NCBI GenBank assembly: GCA_022432975.1
Contig: CM039502.1
Coordinates: 27,574,996-27,638,995, forward strand
DNA length: 64,000 nt
Reading direction: 5' to 3'
Origin: Begonia masoniana
Taxonomy: Eukaryota > Streptophyta > Magnoliopsida > Cucurbitales > Begoniaceae
Shown: one piece after another, positions 1-12,000 of the stretch
How the letters are laid out: each line of letters starts with the position of its first letter
Numbering within the stretch: the stretch's first letter is position 1
Position numbers and translations under genes: made by a program
The notes under the pieces: model-generated
Seen by the model: only the letters and a program-made list of their open reading frames with translations
Databases searched by the model: none
Told to the model about the DNA's origin: nothing

Positions 1-507
1 AGTCAAGGCTACAAGAAAACTGCTGCAAATGAGTGTGTTTACATTCAGAGATTTTCAGGCAGGAGTTTCGTTACACTTCTACTTTATGTAGACGATATTA
101 TGATCGTAGGAAAAGATGCAACGAAGATTATTCAGCTGAAGAATGAACTCTCTAAGTCTTTTGAAATGAAGGACTTGGGACCAGCTTAACAGATTTTGGG
201 AATGCAAATTGTTCGAGACAGAAATGACCGACGGTTATGGTTATCTCAGGAGAAGTACATTGAAATAGTGCTCGAGAGGTTCAACATGAACAACGCCAAA
301 CCAGTCAGCATTCCACTTGCCAATCATTTCGAGTTGAGCAAGAGTGCATGTCCTTCATCCAAGGCAGAGATCGGGAAAATGTCATCAGTATCATATTCTT
401 CAGCAGTTAGAAGTCTGATGTATGCAATGGTGTATACAAGACCATATATTGCTCATGCAGTGGGAATGGTAAGTCGTTTTCTCTCTAACCCAGGGAAGAA
501 GCCTTGA
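1..507 (+). pseudogene. Ty1/copia reverse transcriptase fragment (Tnt1-like), 3' part
   Basis: Frame 1 reads as the C-terminal half of a copia RT (RVT_2). It contains the catalytic Y-V-D-D box (LLYVDDIMIVGKD) near 82-115 and the following KDLGPA and ILGM motifs. A TAA at 187-189 breaks the frame just before QILGMQI. A TGA at 505-507 replaces the Trp expected before E-V-V-K-W. The coding sense continues after a 3 kb insertion at 3549, so this is one element cut by a later solo LTR. The 5' part lies outside the window. The motif order fits the Tnt1/Tork-type copia lineage. Identification as copia is secure; the exact lineage is inferred. Confidence 0.9.
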
Positions 508-517
508 GAAGTGGTAA

Positions 518-3500
518 TGTAACGACCCGGGGAGGATCGCCACGAAATTCTTGACTTTACATAAACATTAATTCATATTTGAACTCATTTCTCCTTCTCT
601 GTTTTTTTTCTTTAATGACAGTATACCTAACAAGCTTAAAGACTTCAACTTAACGGATGGAAAATTAATCCTTCGTACATGCTTCCAATCGACGTACAAG
701 TCGCATGGGTCTGCATGCATCAACCGATAGACATTGCGTCTTCCGGATGGCACGTGCACCCCACATGACTCATTTAAACACCTATCGGCAGATGCGAATA
801 CTCGCATCGACCGACGATCACGTGCATCTCGTGTGACCAATTAAACATCTACCGATAGACGTGTGAAATTCACGTGTTCGTCTAAGACAACTTCCGATAG
901 CTTACAAGCTCTATATCATCCGATCACTAAACGACAAATTATCACTTATATCATCCGGCGAGGAAATATACTTCATCTTCCGGTGAAATAGGGAAACATC
1001 ATCCGATGGACATGTGCTCCCCACGTGCATAATTAAAACATGACCCGGTCACTAAACGACAAGAAAACCCTCACATCGTCTGATGGCTAACACTCTACAT
1101 CTGCCGATCGCTAGACGACAAAATAGCACTTTCATCATCCGATGGCTTAAACACTACATCAGCCGATCGCTAGACGACAAAATAACACTTTCATCATCCG
1201 ATGGCTTAAACACTACATCTGCCGATGACGTCAGCAGGATGAATGCCTCATCCAGCTTCTATCTTACGGCAGTAAAACACTATAATCATCAAACAACCTC
1301 TTCCAACAGAAAATACTACAACTCACCCAAATCTTAACTTGTAAATTATAAACCCTAATGAGTAAAAACCATATCTCATACAAGATACACATAGCGGAAG
1401 GCTTAAGCAAAACAGACCATTCAATAATCCTTAAAATCGTTAACAGACTCTGAAGTCAAACCATTCAAAATCCTAATCTCATTGTTATAAGAAAACTCTA
1501 TTCTACTTAGTCATCTGTTTATCATAAACTTCTCTGACTTACTAAGGGTATAACCATGGAACTTGATCGCCTATCCAGCCTCTACTGTCACACTGAGCAT
1601 CCTCCAGCAACCAAGCTTAGACATCTTCATTGACCTTGAGTTCCTCACCTGAAAACTCGTCACCTACATCATAAGGTTTAAACTATAAGCCTAATGCTTA
1701 GTAAGGAATGCAACACTACATGGATGCATGAATGCATAATTTGGGAAAATCACATGATCATAAGTCTTTTCTTGTTCATGTCTTTGCTCGTAATCATCAC
1801 TCATAGTCATGGATCATATTCATCATTCATAATCATTGATCATATTCATCATTCATAGTCATTGATCATATTCATCATTCATAATCATTGATCATATTCA
1901 TCATTCATAATCATTGATCATATTCATCATTCATAATCATTGATCATATTCATCATTCATAATCATTGATCATATTCATCATTCATAATCATTGATCATA
2001 TTCATCATTCATAATCATTGATCATATTCATCATTCATAATCATTGATCATATTCATCATTCATAATCATTGATCATATTCATCATTCATAATCATTGAT
2101 CATATTCATCATTCATAATCATTGATCATATTCATCATTCATAATCATTGATCATATTCATCATTCATAATCATTGATCATATTCATCATTCATAATCAT
2201 TGATCATATTCATCATTCATAATCATTGATCATATTCATCATTCATAATCATTGATCATATTCATCATTCATAATCATTGATCATATTCATCATTCATAA
2301 TCATTGATCATATTCATTGATCATATTCATTCATAATCATTGATCATATTCATCATTCATAGTCTTTGTTCATATTCTTTGTTTAGGTTGTGTGGATCAA
2401 GAGAGGATTTGTGCCGGTAAAGGGGGTTCGACAGTGAGTTTGATCTTGTTCTCTACTGCGGGTCGTGTTCATATGCCCTTCTTTGGACTGTGACATACGC
2501 CGAACCGCCCCCAACCCTCACCTAATCCACGTTGCATAAATCTTATACATATAAATATATGCATACATATCTTGTTCATGGAAAACATGCGTTAAAACAT
2601 TTTCTTATGCTTGAGAAACATTCATGATGCATGAACATGAGAACTTTTAACTCATCAACTATGACAAGGATCATACCAGAGCAGACAACTTCACATTCAT
2701 TAACAGGTCATCACATGGTGTAACTCGCAACATACATAAATCCTTCAAGTGCAGACAAGCTCATAGTCATAAGGTAAACATTAGACATCTCAACCTAGTA
2801 CTCCCACGATGTAGGGCTCTATTAGCCGGAAATCTTAATACATTCACTTACCTGGTCTCCTTAGCACTTGAGCTCCTTTCTCTTCAAACTTCTTCACCTA
2901 AACATTTACATTGCAGTAGTTAAAACAAAATCCTAATAGTTCTAATCTCGAGTTATCCTAAGATCTAATAGCTAAGAGTCCTTCCCGAGTTCTTAGTTTA
3001 ATACTCAATGTAACCCGAAATCCCAAAATCAAAACAGACGGATTCGATAATGATAACTCAGGGTTGGTTGTTTTAAATGTCCAGGATCGATTCGGAATGA
3101 CATTACCAATCTCGAGTTTCAAAATGTTCTTATCAATACTCGGCCATTGAAGAATCCAAAACTTCAATACAGAGCTGAAAACAGAGCTAATAAACTAACA
3201 GATAGCCACATTGTCTAATGCATACCTCAGGCGCAGAGTAGTCGAGTGGTGGCGGAGTAAACCGGCCGTCGAGGAGAGTTTGCTGATAGCAGAGAGTAAG
3301 GACTTGCGAGAGAAGAAATCGCCGGAAAGGGTGGTGTCGGCTACAGTGGTTTAAATGAGGTTTGAATCCTTTCCTTTTTCTTTAAATACTGGTCTCAATC
3401 CTCTATTATTACAACTTTGCCATTCAACCTAGTTTAGATCCACATGTAATTAATTAAGCTTGGCATAAATCCTAAACTACGAAGATTAAATATTTATGAC

Positions 3501-3548
3501 CGTTAATACAGTTAAGAAAATCACCTGGCCGTTAACTCGGGTGTTATA
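518..3548 (-). mobile_element. Solo LTR of the Tekay-like Ty3 family, reverse orientation
   Basis: Starts TGTAACGACCC and ends GGGTGTTATA (CA decayed to TA). These are the reverse complements of the end and start of the LTRs at 28336, 35341 and 43493. Flanks are GGTAA (513-517) and AGTAA (3549-3553), a 5 bp target duplication with one change. No internal coding region is present, so it is a solo LTR left after recombination. It splits a copia RT/RNase H reading frame cleanly. At 3031 bp it is longer than the 2381 bp LTR of the intact family because an internal tandem repeat has expanded. Confidence 0.85.
1800..2368. repeat. 26-bp tandem repeat inside solo LTR, about 22 copies
   Basis: Near-perfect head-to-tail units of AATCATTGATCATATTC plus ATCATTCAT. 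The units degrade only at both edges. The matching place in the plus-strand LTRs (near 29468) has a single non-repeated copy, so expansion happened in this LTR only. Confidence 0.95.
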
Positions 3549-4080
3549 AGTAAAGTGGATTCTCAGGTACCTAAAGGGTACTACTAAAATATGTCTCTGT
3601 TACGGGAAGCTGATCCATTCTTGGAGGGCTATACGGATGCAGATATGGCCGGAGTTATTGATAGTAGAAAATCTACTTCAGAATTTTTATATATACTTTT
3701 GCGAGGGGAACTGTCTCATGGTAGTCAAGACTGCAGAAGTGCGTTGCTTTATCCACAACAGAAGCAGAATATATTGCTGTCGCTGAAGCTGGGAAAGAAA
3801 TGTTGTGGCTAAAGCGATATCTCCAAGAACTTGGAATCAAGCAAAAAGACTACAAGGTACATTGTGACAGTCAAAGTGCTCTCGATTTGAGCAAGAATTT
3901 CACGTACCATTCTTGTACAAAGCATATTAATATTTGATATCATTGGATACGCGAAGTTATGGATCGACAATTGTTGAGACTAGTTAAGATTCATACGAAA
4001 GAGAATCCAGTAGATATGTTGACAAAGATGGTAACTTGAGAGAAGTTGGAGCTATGCAGAAACATAGCTGGAATGCTTGT
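3549..4080 (+). pseudogene. Ty1/copia RNase H and C-terminus, continuation of the element at 1-507
   Basis: Reading resumes as VKWILRYLKGTT directly after the solo LTR. It then shifts frame near 3600 and runs through the RNase H motifs EGYTDADMAG near 3627 and an AEYIAVAEAGKE-like block near 3770 (another frame). CDSQSALDLSKN follows near 3870, then the Tnt1-type tail YHWIREV and ENPVDMLTK. At least two frameshifts and a stop near 3937 make it non-functional. It is followed by a purine-rich tract and an LTR-like end. Confidence 0.85.
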
Positions 4081-4106
4081 TTCGGATATGGCTGGAGGGG
4101 GAGAAT

Positions 4107-4397
4107 TGAAGAACTCAATTTTAATTTTTCGAGCCACAGCCTCCATCTAGAAGATTTCAACGGTTGGTGGCAGCAATTGGAGAAGTCTCCAATTGCTGCT
4201 GCAGTTTTTTCTCTCTTGTTTTTCAAGAAAGGTGTGCTGAAGCCTCTCTATAAATAGAGGCTTCAGCATATGGTTTCATCCATCCCCAAAACCAAAAATT
4301 TCAAGTAGATGAAGAGTAGAGAGAGGTTTAAGAGTTTTTTGTTCATTTGGAAATTGAATTAGATTTTTCTTTCAAATACATCCTGTGATACCCAACA
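4107..4397 (+). mobile_element. Probable 3' LTR of the copia element
   Basis: A purine tract (GGCTGGAGGGGGAGAA) precedes TGAAGAAC at 4107, and the sequence ends CCCAACA at 4397, giving TG..CA ends. A TATA box (CTATAAATAG, 4248-4257) sits inside, as expected for an LTR promoter. The size (291 bp) is usual for Tnt1-type elements. The 5' LTR is outside the window, so the borders cannot be confirmed by comparison. Confidence 0.5.
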
Positions 4398-4739
4398 ATT
4401 TATGACATATAACTTTGCCACAATGTTTATACCAAGGTCGAAGGAAATTTTCTTGATAGATCCAGGCCCGCCGTGACTGTTACTAAAGGAAAAGGGACTA
4501 AGAATGCTTCTAGACCCAGAAGGAAAAATCTTAAACCCAAATGGCTTAAAGATTTTGAGTAATAGTCGGAATTGAATAACTGTCCTCGTGTAATAAAATG
4601 CAATACTGAATCAGAAGAAGGATTTATGAACAATTTAAAGAAAGTCTCTCTGTTTCTCTTTCTCCTTTCTATCGATCCTATTCAATTGTTGATTTAAGAT
4701 AAATAACATTTGTAATTTGAGTTGATCGTGGTGATCACA

Positions 4740-5700
4740 TGGAGGAGGTTGAACGAGACATTAGAGTGTTGAAAGCATAGATTATTCATCTGAGATCACA
4801 TAATTTGAAATTGGAAGACGTTATCAGTGTCTTACTAGAGATTTTAATCGAGTTGAAGTTCCTTTGCAATGATTCCCGACATTACCTCAACGAAGGAACA
4901 AGTGTTGCATTCTCTAATAACAAAGGCAAGGTGTGATGACATCGGTTTTTGACATTGGCTAGATGATTTTTGATCGTCCGGCGTAGAAAGACATGTTGGA
5001 CTCGACGTATGGGAGTCCACGAATAGAGAAGCGTCATCCTAGTTCTTTTTCTGCCCTGAGCATCGCCGGGGAGAGGAGTTGGGTGAACCACCTTGGTTCT
5101 GGCATGGTTTGGATCGCCGCTCTCCACCACGTGGTGATTGCCGAAGTCCTAGATAACGATAGGAATGGCAAAGCCCACAACAGAGCTAACTGTACTTGAC
5201 GATACCCTGGTTAAAGAAAGAAAGACATTACTTTAGGTTGAACCTTGTCTACCCGAACTAGAAGATCCAAACCATTTCAGACTTTTTAGTGAGCCCAGCC
5301 TGGAATTATTATGATTGGATTTTGGAAGAGGAGCTAGGATGAGCTCAAATTTTCTTTGGGCTAGTGTTTCGGGTTCAAGGAAAGCAAATTAGTGCATGAA
5401 CAATTGACAGGGCTTCGACAGAGTGGTAGCGTGGAGGACTATGGAGACCAGTTTCGGGATTTAGCAATCCGAAGTAATGGTATGGATAGACATGTTATTC
5501 TTGAAGCCTTCCTAAATGGGTGGTCACCAAGGTTGCAAGATGATGTCCAAATTACGTAACCCAACAACGTCTATGAAGCCCTAACACTAGCTCTGAATTA
5601 TAAGCTAAACTCAAGGCCCAACTCATTAGGAAGGAAGTCAAGTCCAATTTACGGTATTCTTGTCCAATAGGACCCAATCTCAAACGCAATTATCAAAGGC
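4740..5700 (+). pseudogene. Ty3 gag remnant
   Basis: The clearest part is at 5390-5640, which reads like a retrotransposon gag core: HEQLTGLRQSGSVEDYGDQF, then an LNGWSPRLQDDV motif and a YEALTLALNYKLNS motif. A stop occurs near 5558 (IT*PNNVYEAL). The upstream stretch from 4740 (EEVERDIRVLK) may be the start of gag but carries stops. Decayed; no zinc knuckle was seen. Confidence 0.65.
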
Positions 5701-5901
5701 CTTTTCAAGAGATTTTCTAGAATCTTTTCTTATCGCTCGGCCAAGTCAGGTGGGCTCTCATTAGCAAGTGACTGTTGTTGATTCTTCTGGCCATCATCCG
5801 AGCACTGCACAGACGAAATGCAACAGGTTGCAAAGACGTAAATTTGTGTTTCGTTGAGGTGAAAAATGGGAGGCAGCCACTGTTTTAAAACCAGCCTTTA
5901 A

Positions 5902-7734
5902 ATGCTCGAATCAGAGAAAGAGGAAGACAATTTGAGTCTAGTGAAATCGTCGGATGATTTCGATAAACGTTCGATGCTCGTTCAACCAGATATCTTTCTT
6001 TTCTCTACAGCTGGGGTAATGGATGGGAATCAGACTTTGACATTGTTTGGGAAGATTGGAGCTCATAAAGTTGTGTTAGTTGACTCGGGTGATAATTCTT
6101 CTTTCATTTGTCGTGAGGTTGTCAAACAGGGAGGTTTGCAACGTAAAACAATTTTGGAAATTGCTGTCAAGGTCAGTGATGTGTTCATGGTTAGTATTGA
6201 TGACATTTGCTGCAAAATTTCTCTAAATTTATAGGGTGTTGACTTCTATGCGAATTTATTTCATTTCAAATTCCAAGTGTGGATGTAAATTTGGGAATAG
6301 ATTGGCTAAAATCACTGGCTAACTTCTGAATGCAATGGTGTTGAATTCATATTACGCGGAGAGCCAAATTTATCTTTATGCAGGGTGACTCTTAAAAAAA
6401 CAGTTAAACTAGTTTCTGTAGGGGAGGAATGTTATTAGATTAAGCTGAGACAGTACTTACATGTATATGACTAACTTGGTCTTCAATCTAAACCTTGGTC
6501 TTCAACCGTGACAGGGTATATGACTTTCTTACATGTTGAATTCGCTACTGTATTTGATGAACATCCAGGTCTTTCTCCAAGCCGAGATTTTGATTATGCT
6601 ATCTATTTACAGCAAGGGCTGCTCGACCTAATATTCAGCCTTATTGATATCCACACTTCCTAAAGAATGACATTAAGAAGTATTGGTCAAGAAGAAGGAT
6701 GGTGGTTGAAAGTTTTGCGTTGATTTTTGGGGTTTGAACAAGATAATCATTCCCAACAAATTCCTAATTTCAATAATTGAGGAGTTGATTGATGAACTAC
6801 ATGGGACAACTTGCTATTCTAAATTGGATCTCAAAAGCTAGTATCCTAAAACCCAAATGTGTAGCAAAGACATCGAGAAGATTTCTTTTTGCATGCACAA
6901 GGGCCATTATGAGTTTCTCGTTATGTTGTTTGGGTTTTCAAACACCCCGGGCAACTTTTCAAACCGCAATGACAATTTTATTTTAGCCATTTCTATGCCA
7001 TCTTGTGTTGTGTTTCGTGACGGCACCACCGTTGATGAGCATTTTCAACATTTATATTCGATTTTGGACTTAGTAGCCAAAAGTAGCTTTGTGTTGAACC
7101 AAAAAAAAAAGTGTTTTTTTTTTTTTTTTTAGGATTTGGTGCACTAATTGGGGCATAAATTTAGAGCCATGGGTGTTCAAGTAGAGGAGGAAAGGATTGC
7201 AAGTATGAAAAACTAGTCACTGCCTTCTTCAGTCAAAGATGTGTGCACGTTCCTTGATTTGATAGGTTATTACCGTCGTTTAATAAAAAAATTATGGACT
7301 GATTGATCGCCTCCTAATTGGAATGACATGCCCAACAAGCTTTTGTGGCTTTAATGGAGCACATGACGAAAATTCTGATATTAGCATTATCAAATTTTAT
7401 GCAACAGTTTTTTCTAGAGCTGGATGCATCTGGTGAGGGAATTGAACTCTTCCTGGTCAATCGGACTGCCCATTCTCGTTTTTTCAGCAAGGGATTTTTA
7501 GTTTCATGTTGTTCTAAATCTATTTATGAGAGAGAATTAGTGGGGCCTTGTACGTGCGGTTTAGGCTTTCGGCTTTTGTATTCTAAAGTTTCTCTTAGAA
7601 CAGAGTTTACTGACAACCATGCAACAAAAATGGCTCAATTATTAGGATTCGAGTTCATTATTGTTTACGGAGTTAGAAAGAGAAATAAGGCGGCATATGC
7701 CCCTTCTAGACGAGAGCGATTGGTCGAGGAATGA
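5902..7734 (+). pseudogene. Ty3 protease, RT and RNase H remnant
   Basis: 5902-6234 contains a retropepsin-like V-D-S-G-D-N-S-S-F motif near 6079-6105. 6530-6630 has the EHPGLSPSRDFDYAI linker seen before RT. RT pieces follow at 6700-7110 (CVDFWGLNK, HYEFLVMLFGFSNTP). The usual F-x-D-D catalytic box is degraded to FRDG near 7013. A T/A homopolymer run at 7099-7131 breaks the frame. RNase H follows at 7393-7734 (ELDASGEG, then ELVG..C and TDNHATK). Frames change at least three times. Confidence 0.75.
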
Positions 7735-9765
7735 GCTACTACTGGTTGTATCCAGCCCTCAATTATTGCAAATGATTTTTGTAGGGACAGAAATATTGTT
7801 GATGCCAAGTTGTCTAAGTTAAACAGGGGTATCTTGGAGGGGACCAATACAGATCAACGTTATTCCTTTCATAGTGGAATTTTATTATTTAAAAAACAGA
7901 ATTTTGATTCCTTCAAAAAGAATTTTGACTCTTCAAAGTCTTCCTTGAAACGAAAACTGCTAGAGAAGTTTCATTCTTCTCCCGCTACATGTCATTCAAG
8001 TATTTGAAAGATGTTTAAGCGAATCAATGCTAATGTTTTTTTGTGAGGGATTAGAATGTGCTATCTGTCAGTGCAACAATTGGGATCATCGAGCCTGGAG
8101 GGTCTTCTCCGTCATTACCAATTCTAACGTTGGTATGGGAAGATATTTCTTGAATTCATAGGACTTCTGAAATGGAATAGGTTTGAGATTATCCTCGTGG
8201 ATGTCGACTGATTCACAAAATTTTGATAGTGGCTAAGATTTATGCAAGGTAAGGATTCGACTACACGATATGCCTTGAAGTATAGTCAACGATTGCGCTC
8301 GGTTCTTATTAGGAAATTCTTGCAAGAATTCTTTTGTTGCAACAAACTAAACTTCAGATAAGCTCAACCTATCACCTGCAAACAGACATTCAAAACCGAG
8401 GTATTAAATCACTGTTTAATATTTACTTTGTTTGAACCAAAAAACAAAAGTCTTTTTTTTTTGTTTGTTTTAGGATTTGTGGCACTAATTGGGGCATAAA
8501 TTTATAGCAGGGTGTTCAAGTAGAGGAGGAAATAGTATTGCAGTAATGAAAAACTAGTCACTGCCTTCTTCAGTCAAAGATGTGTCACGTTCCTTGTTTG
8601 ATATTTATTTACCGTCGTTTATAAAAATTATGGACTGATTTGATCGCCTCCTAATTGGATGAATGCCCAACAAGCTTTTGTGCTTTAATGGAGCACATGA
8701 CGAAAATTCGATATTGCATTATCAAATTTTTGCAACAGTTTTTTTTCTAGAGCTGGATGCATCTGTGAGTGAATTTGACCTCTTCCTGGTCAATCGACTG
8801 CCATTCTCGTTTTTCAAGCAAGGGATTTTTAGTTTCATGTTGTTCTAAATAGCTATTTATGAGAGAGAATTATTGGGGCCTTGTACGTGCGGTTTAGGCT
8901 TTCGCTTTTGTATTCTAAAGTTTCTCTTAGAACAGAGTTTACTGACAACCATGCAACAAAATGGCTCAATTATTAGGATTCGAGTTCATTATTGTTTACG
9001 GAGTTAGAAAGAGAAATAAGGCGGCATATGCCCCTTCTAGACGAGAGCGATTGGTCGAGGAATGAGCTACTACTGGTTGTATCCAGCCCTCAATTATTGC
9101 AAATGATTTTTGTAGGGACAGAAATATTGTTGATGCCAAGTTGTCTAAGTTAAACAGGGGTATCTTGGAGGGGACCAATACAGATCAACGTTATTCCTTT
9201 CATAGTGGAATTTTATTATTTAAAAAACAGAATTTTGATTCCTTCAAAAAGAATTTTGACTCCTTCAAAGTCTTCCTTGAAACGAAAACTGCTAGAGAAG
9301 TTTCATTCTTCTCCCGCTACATGTCATTCAAGTATTTGAAAGATGTTTAAGCGAATCAATGCTAATGTTTTTTTGTGAGGGATTAGAATGTGCTATCTGT
9401 CAGTGCAACAAATTGGGATCATCGAGCCTGGAGGGTCTTCTCCGGTCATTACCAATTCTAACGTTGGTATGGGAAGATATTTCTTGAATTTCATAGGACT
9501 TCTGAAATGGAATAGGTTTGAGATTATCCTCGTGGATGTCGACTGATTCACAAAATTTTGATAGTGGCTAAGATTTATGCAAGGTAAGGATTCGACTACA
9601 CGATATGCCTTGAAGTATAGTCAACGATTGCGCTCGAGTTCTTATTAGGAAATTCTTGCAAGAATTCTTTTTTGTTGCAACAAACTAAACTTCAGATAAG
9701 CTCAACCTATCACCTGCAAACAGACAGTCAAACCGAGGTATTAAATCACTGTTTATAGGTTTATT
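7096..9765 (+). repeat. Tandem duplication of about 1.33 kb within the decayed Ty3 element
   Basis: 7096-8430 and 8434-9765 are the same sequence head to tail: RNase H, the downstream linker and the start of integrase. The distal parts (8850-9680) are almost identical to copy 1. The proximal part of copy 2 (8434-8850) differs mainly by single-base deletions. The RNase H frame open in copy 1 is therefore broken in copy 2. Confidence 0.9.
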
Positions 9766-9955
9766 TACGTTGTTTTGCCTCAAAAGCCACGAACAGACAG
9801 TCAAACCGAGGTATTGAATAATTTTTTATGGGATTATTTACGTTGTTTTGCCTCAAATAAGTCACAAAAGTTGAAGCACAAAACTCTCGGCAAACCAAAA
9901 CTATTTGGCCGAAAATGTTTCTATTTTGCAAATGCACAACTTCTTTAAATGAGCT
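9690..9955 (+). pseudogene. Ty3 integrase core remnant with a short internal duplication
   Basis: Contains the integrase signature Q-T-D-(S)-Q-T-E-V-L-N followed by DYLRCFA around 9790-9860. The same segment is present in a shorter form at 9715-9790, so about 75 bp is repeated in tandem. The frame stops at the border of the insertion at 9961. Confidence 0.65.
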
Positions 9956-9960
9956 TCAAA

Positions 9961-10929
9961 TGAGTTGAAATTTTAATGACAACTTACTTTTAGTATGATG
10001 GAAATCCCCTCCAAAAATCAGAGGTTGAATAGCTGTGGATGAAAAGTTATGGATAAAAGAGTGCAAGCTGGTCCGAGGAGGTAATAACAGCACCTCTCGG
10101 GATTTGGCTCTTTCTTTAAAAGAAACACTCCAACTAGCCTTGGATGAGAGTTGAAATACAACATTGTTGGTGATTCTCCACAACAAAAAAGGGAGGAGGA
10201 AGGTTACAATAGAAATGGTATCACTTTGGCTCTCACAAATTGGATACCAACAACAACAACACAATCGGATATTACTCACCGAATGGATTGAGGACTTGAT
10301 GCCAAAAAGCTTCAAAGTTTAGTGGAAGAATAATTCTTCAATTTTTGCATTCAACTAAGCTGCTTCAGCAGCCAAAAAGAGTGGTTTAAGTACCACTTCA
10401 CTTTACAAATTAAGGTTCTCAAAAAGCAGTCACAAGAAGGGAACAAAAGAGGTGTGTTCGGTTAGTACACCTAGCCGAGTACATGAAGGCTTGGCCAATT
10501 TTGGAAAGTCACTCCTCTCTACAAATGTCACTTTCAAATGGTCCTCTCTTTCACAAAACACAACTAAAAAGAGTCTCATAATTGCTAAGAGTGTTCGACC
10601 AAACAACAAGGAGACAAAAGCAACTAAAGAAATAAACTAGGTGATCAATTACACAAGTTGTTTCAAGGAAGACAAATTCCTTCTTCCATTTTTAGAGTGG
10701 CCGAGAGTTGCTCCAATGTTAGCAAGTGGAGGGACTTCTCCAAGTCTAGTGCACTTGGCTGCATCCACAAGTCTTCAAAGAATGTTTCACCTACAAAAAG
10801 AGCACACTCATTAGTTAAAGGCTCGGCTAAGGATTTGACTCGTGATAGAGTGATGGCTCCTCTTGACACATCAAGGTTGTTGGATAAGTTGGCCTGCTTA
10901 CTGGTACAACACCAATTTCCAAGGGTACA
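9961..10929. mobile_element. Possible solo LTR or LTR-like insertion (969 bp)
   Basis: The integrase reading is interrupted here and resumes near 10935. The insert begins TGAGTTGAAA and ends GGGTACA. Flanks TCAAA (9956-9960) and GCAAA (10930-10934) fit a 5 bp target duplication with one change. No protein coding sense was found inside. Family and orientation are unknown. Confidence 0.45.
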
Positions 10930-10934
10930 GCAAA

Positions 10935-11483
10935 CATGAATGTCTTCTAAATGCTTTATAGTCGAGCCTTTCCTACTTTATGTCGTTATTGTGGCGGGAA
11001 AACGGCCGTAGGGTCGATTGATCAACAACTTAGGGACCAGAATGAACAACTAAAAGTACTCAAGTGAAATTTGGAACAAGCTTAGCAGATTCTTCTCAAA
11101 GAGATCAGCAATTTGAAGTGGGCGAGTCACCATGGTTAATATTAAAGCCTTATAGGCAACATTCTTTGTAGCGGCAAGCAAATAATCAACTAGCTCCAAG
11201 ATTTTATGGTCCTTATGCAGTGCTGGCTTATATTAGTGAAGTAGCTTACAAGCTTTAACGTCCTGAGGGTTCTAGGGTACACTCGGTTTTTCATGTGACT
11301 AATCTTAAAATAGTGGAGAGAAACAATCACTTATCTTCAGCTCCAGTAACTCGGGAAGGTCTTTCAAGACCCGAAAATTTAAAGTATGATTTCATAAAGA
11401 GATCTTTCTATATCAAAATATCAGTTGAAAAAATGAAAGGAAAATTTCTAGATCACCCGGTAAGAATGTGGAGAAGAACTTAA
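10935..11483 (+). pseudogene. Ty3 integrase C-terminus (GPY/F-type region)
   Basis: Reading resumes with a degraded LYSRAFPTLCRY block. A DQQLRDQNEQLKVLK helix follows, then PRFYGPYAVLAYISEVAYK and PEGSRVHSVFHVTNLK around 11190-11310. These match the integrase tail of Ty3 elements. Several stops are present. The last readable segment ends at 11483. Confidence 0.75.
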
Positions 11484-12000
11484 ACTAAATGGTTCCAGCT
11501 ACTTAAAACTAAGAGGGGATGCCGCCTACTACTAAATTCCCAGTTTTTGCAACAGTTGCATTCTTCTAAGCAAGAAGAAGACTTGTTAAGGTGACACTTT
11601 ATGTTCAGACTTCTATGGATTTCTTACTGTTTGATTGGGGTGATTGATTAATATGATGATGAAATGTTGGTTATTTTTAAGAGTTAACTAGTCATGATGG
11701 AGGTTTTTTTAGCCTTGGGTGAGAAAACACAAAGAGTCGAGTGGTCTATTGTGAATAGTGCTCGGTCGACCTGTCTAAAGGAAATTTCAAAACAAAGGTG
11801 GAGCGGTCGATCTGTTAAGAGAGAGATCAACCTATCCACTGGCAGATTGCACAACTGAGAAAAATCGAGGAAAACGCAATGGTGTGATTATCCTAGGTCA
11901 TTAGGGTCGACTAGAAAATTGAAAACCCACCGAATGAAAATTGGATTAGGTGTCAAATGGTAACGATTAGTTTAATAATATATTATTGGAAGGCAAAGGT
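11484..12000. other. No recognisable feature
   Basis: Spacer between the decayed Ty3 element and the SINE-like repeats. It could include the 3' LTR of that element, but no partner copy is in the window to test this. Confidence 0.5.

Larger units (their letters stand above)
4398..11483 (+). mobile_element. Strongly decayed Ty3/gypsy element
   Basis: Fragments of gag, protease, RT, RNase H and integrase occur in the correct order on the plus strand but in changing frames with many stops. No LTR pair could be recognised. The order and the motif style resemble Tat/Athila-unlike chromovirus or Reina-type elements, but lineage is not claimed. 4398-4735 shows no feature I can name. Confidence 0.7.
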
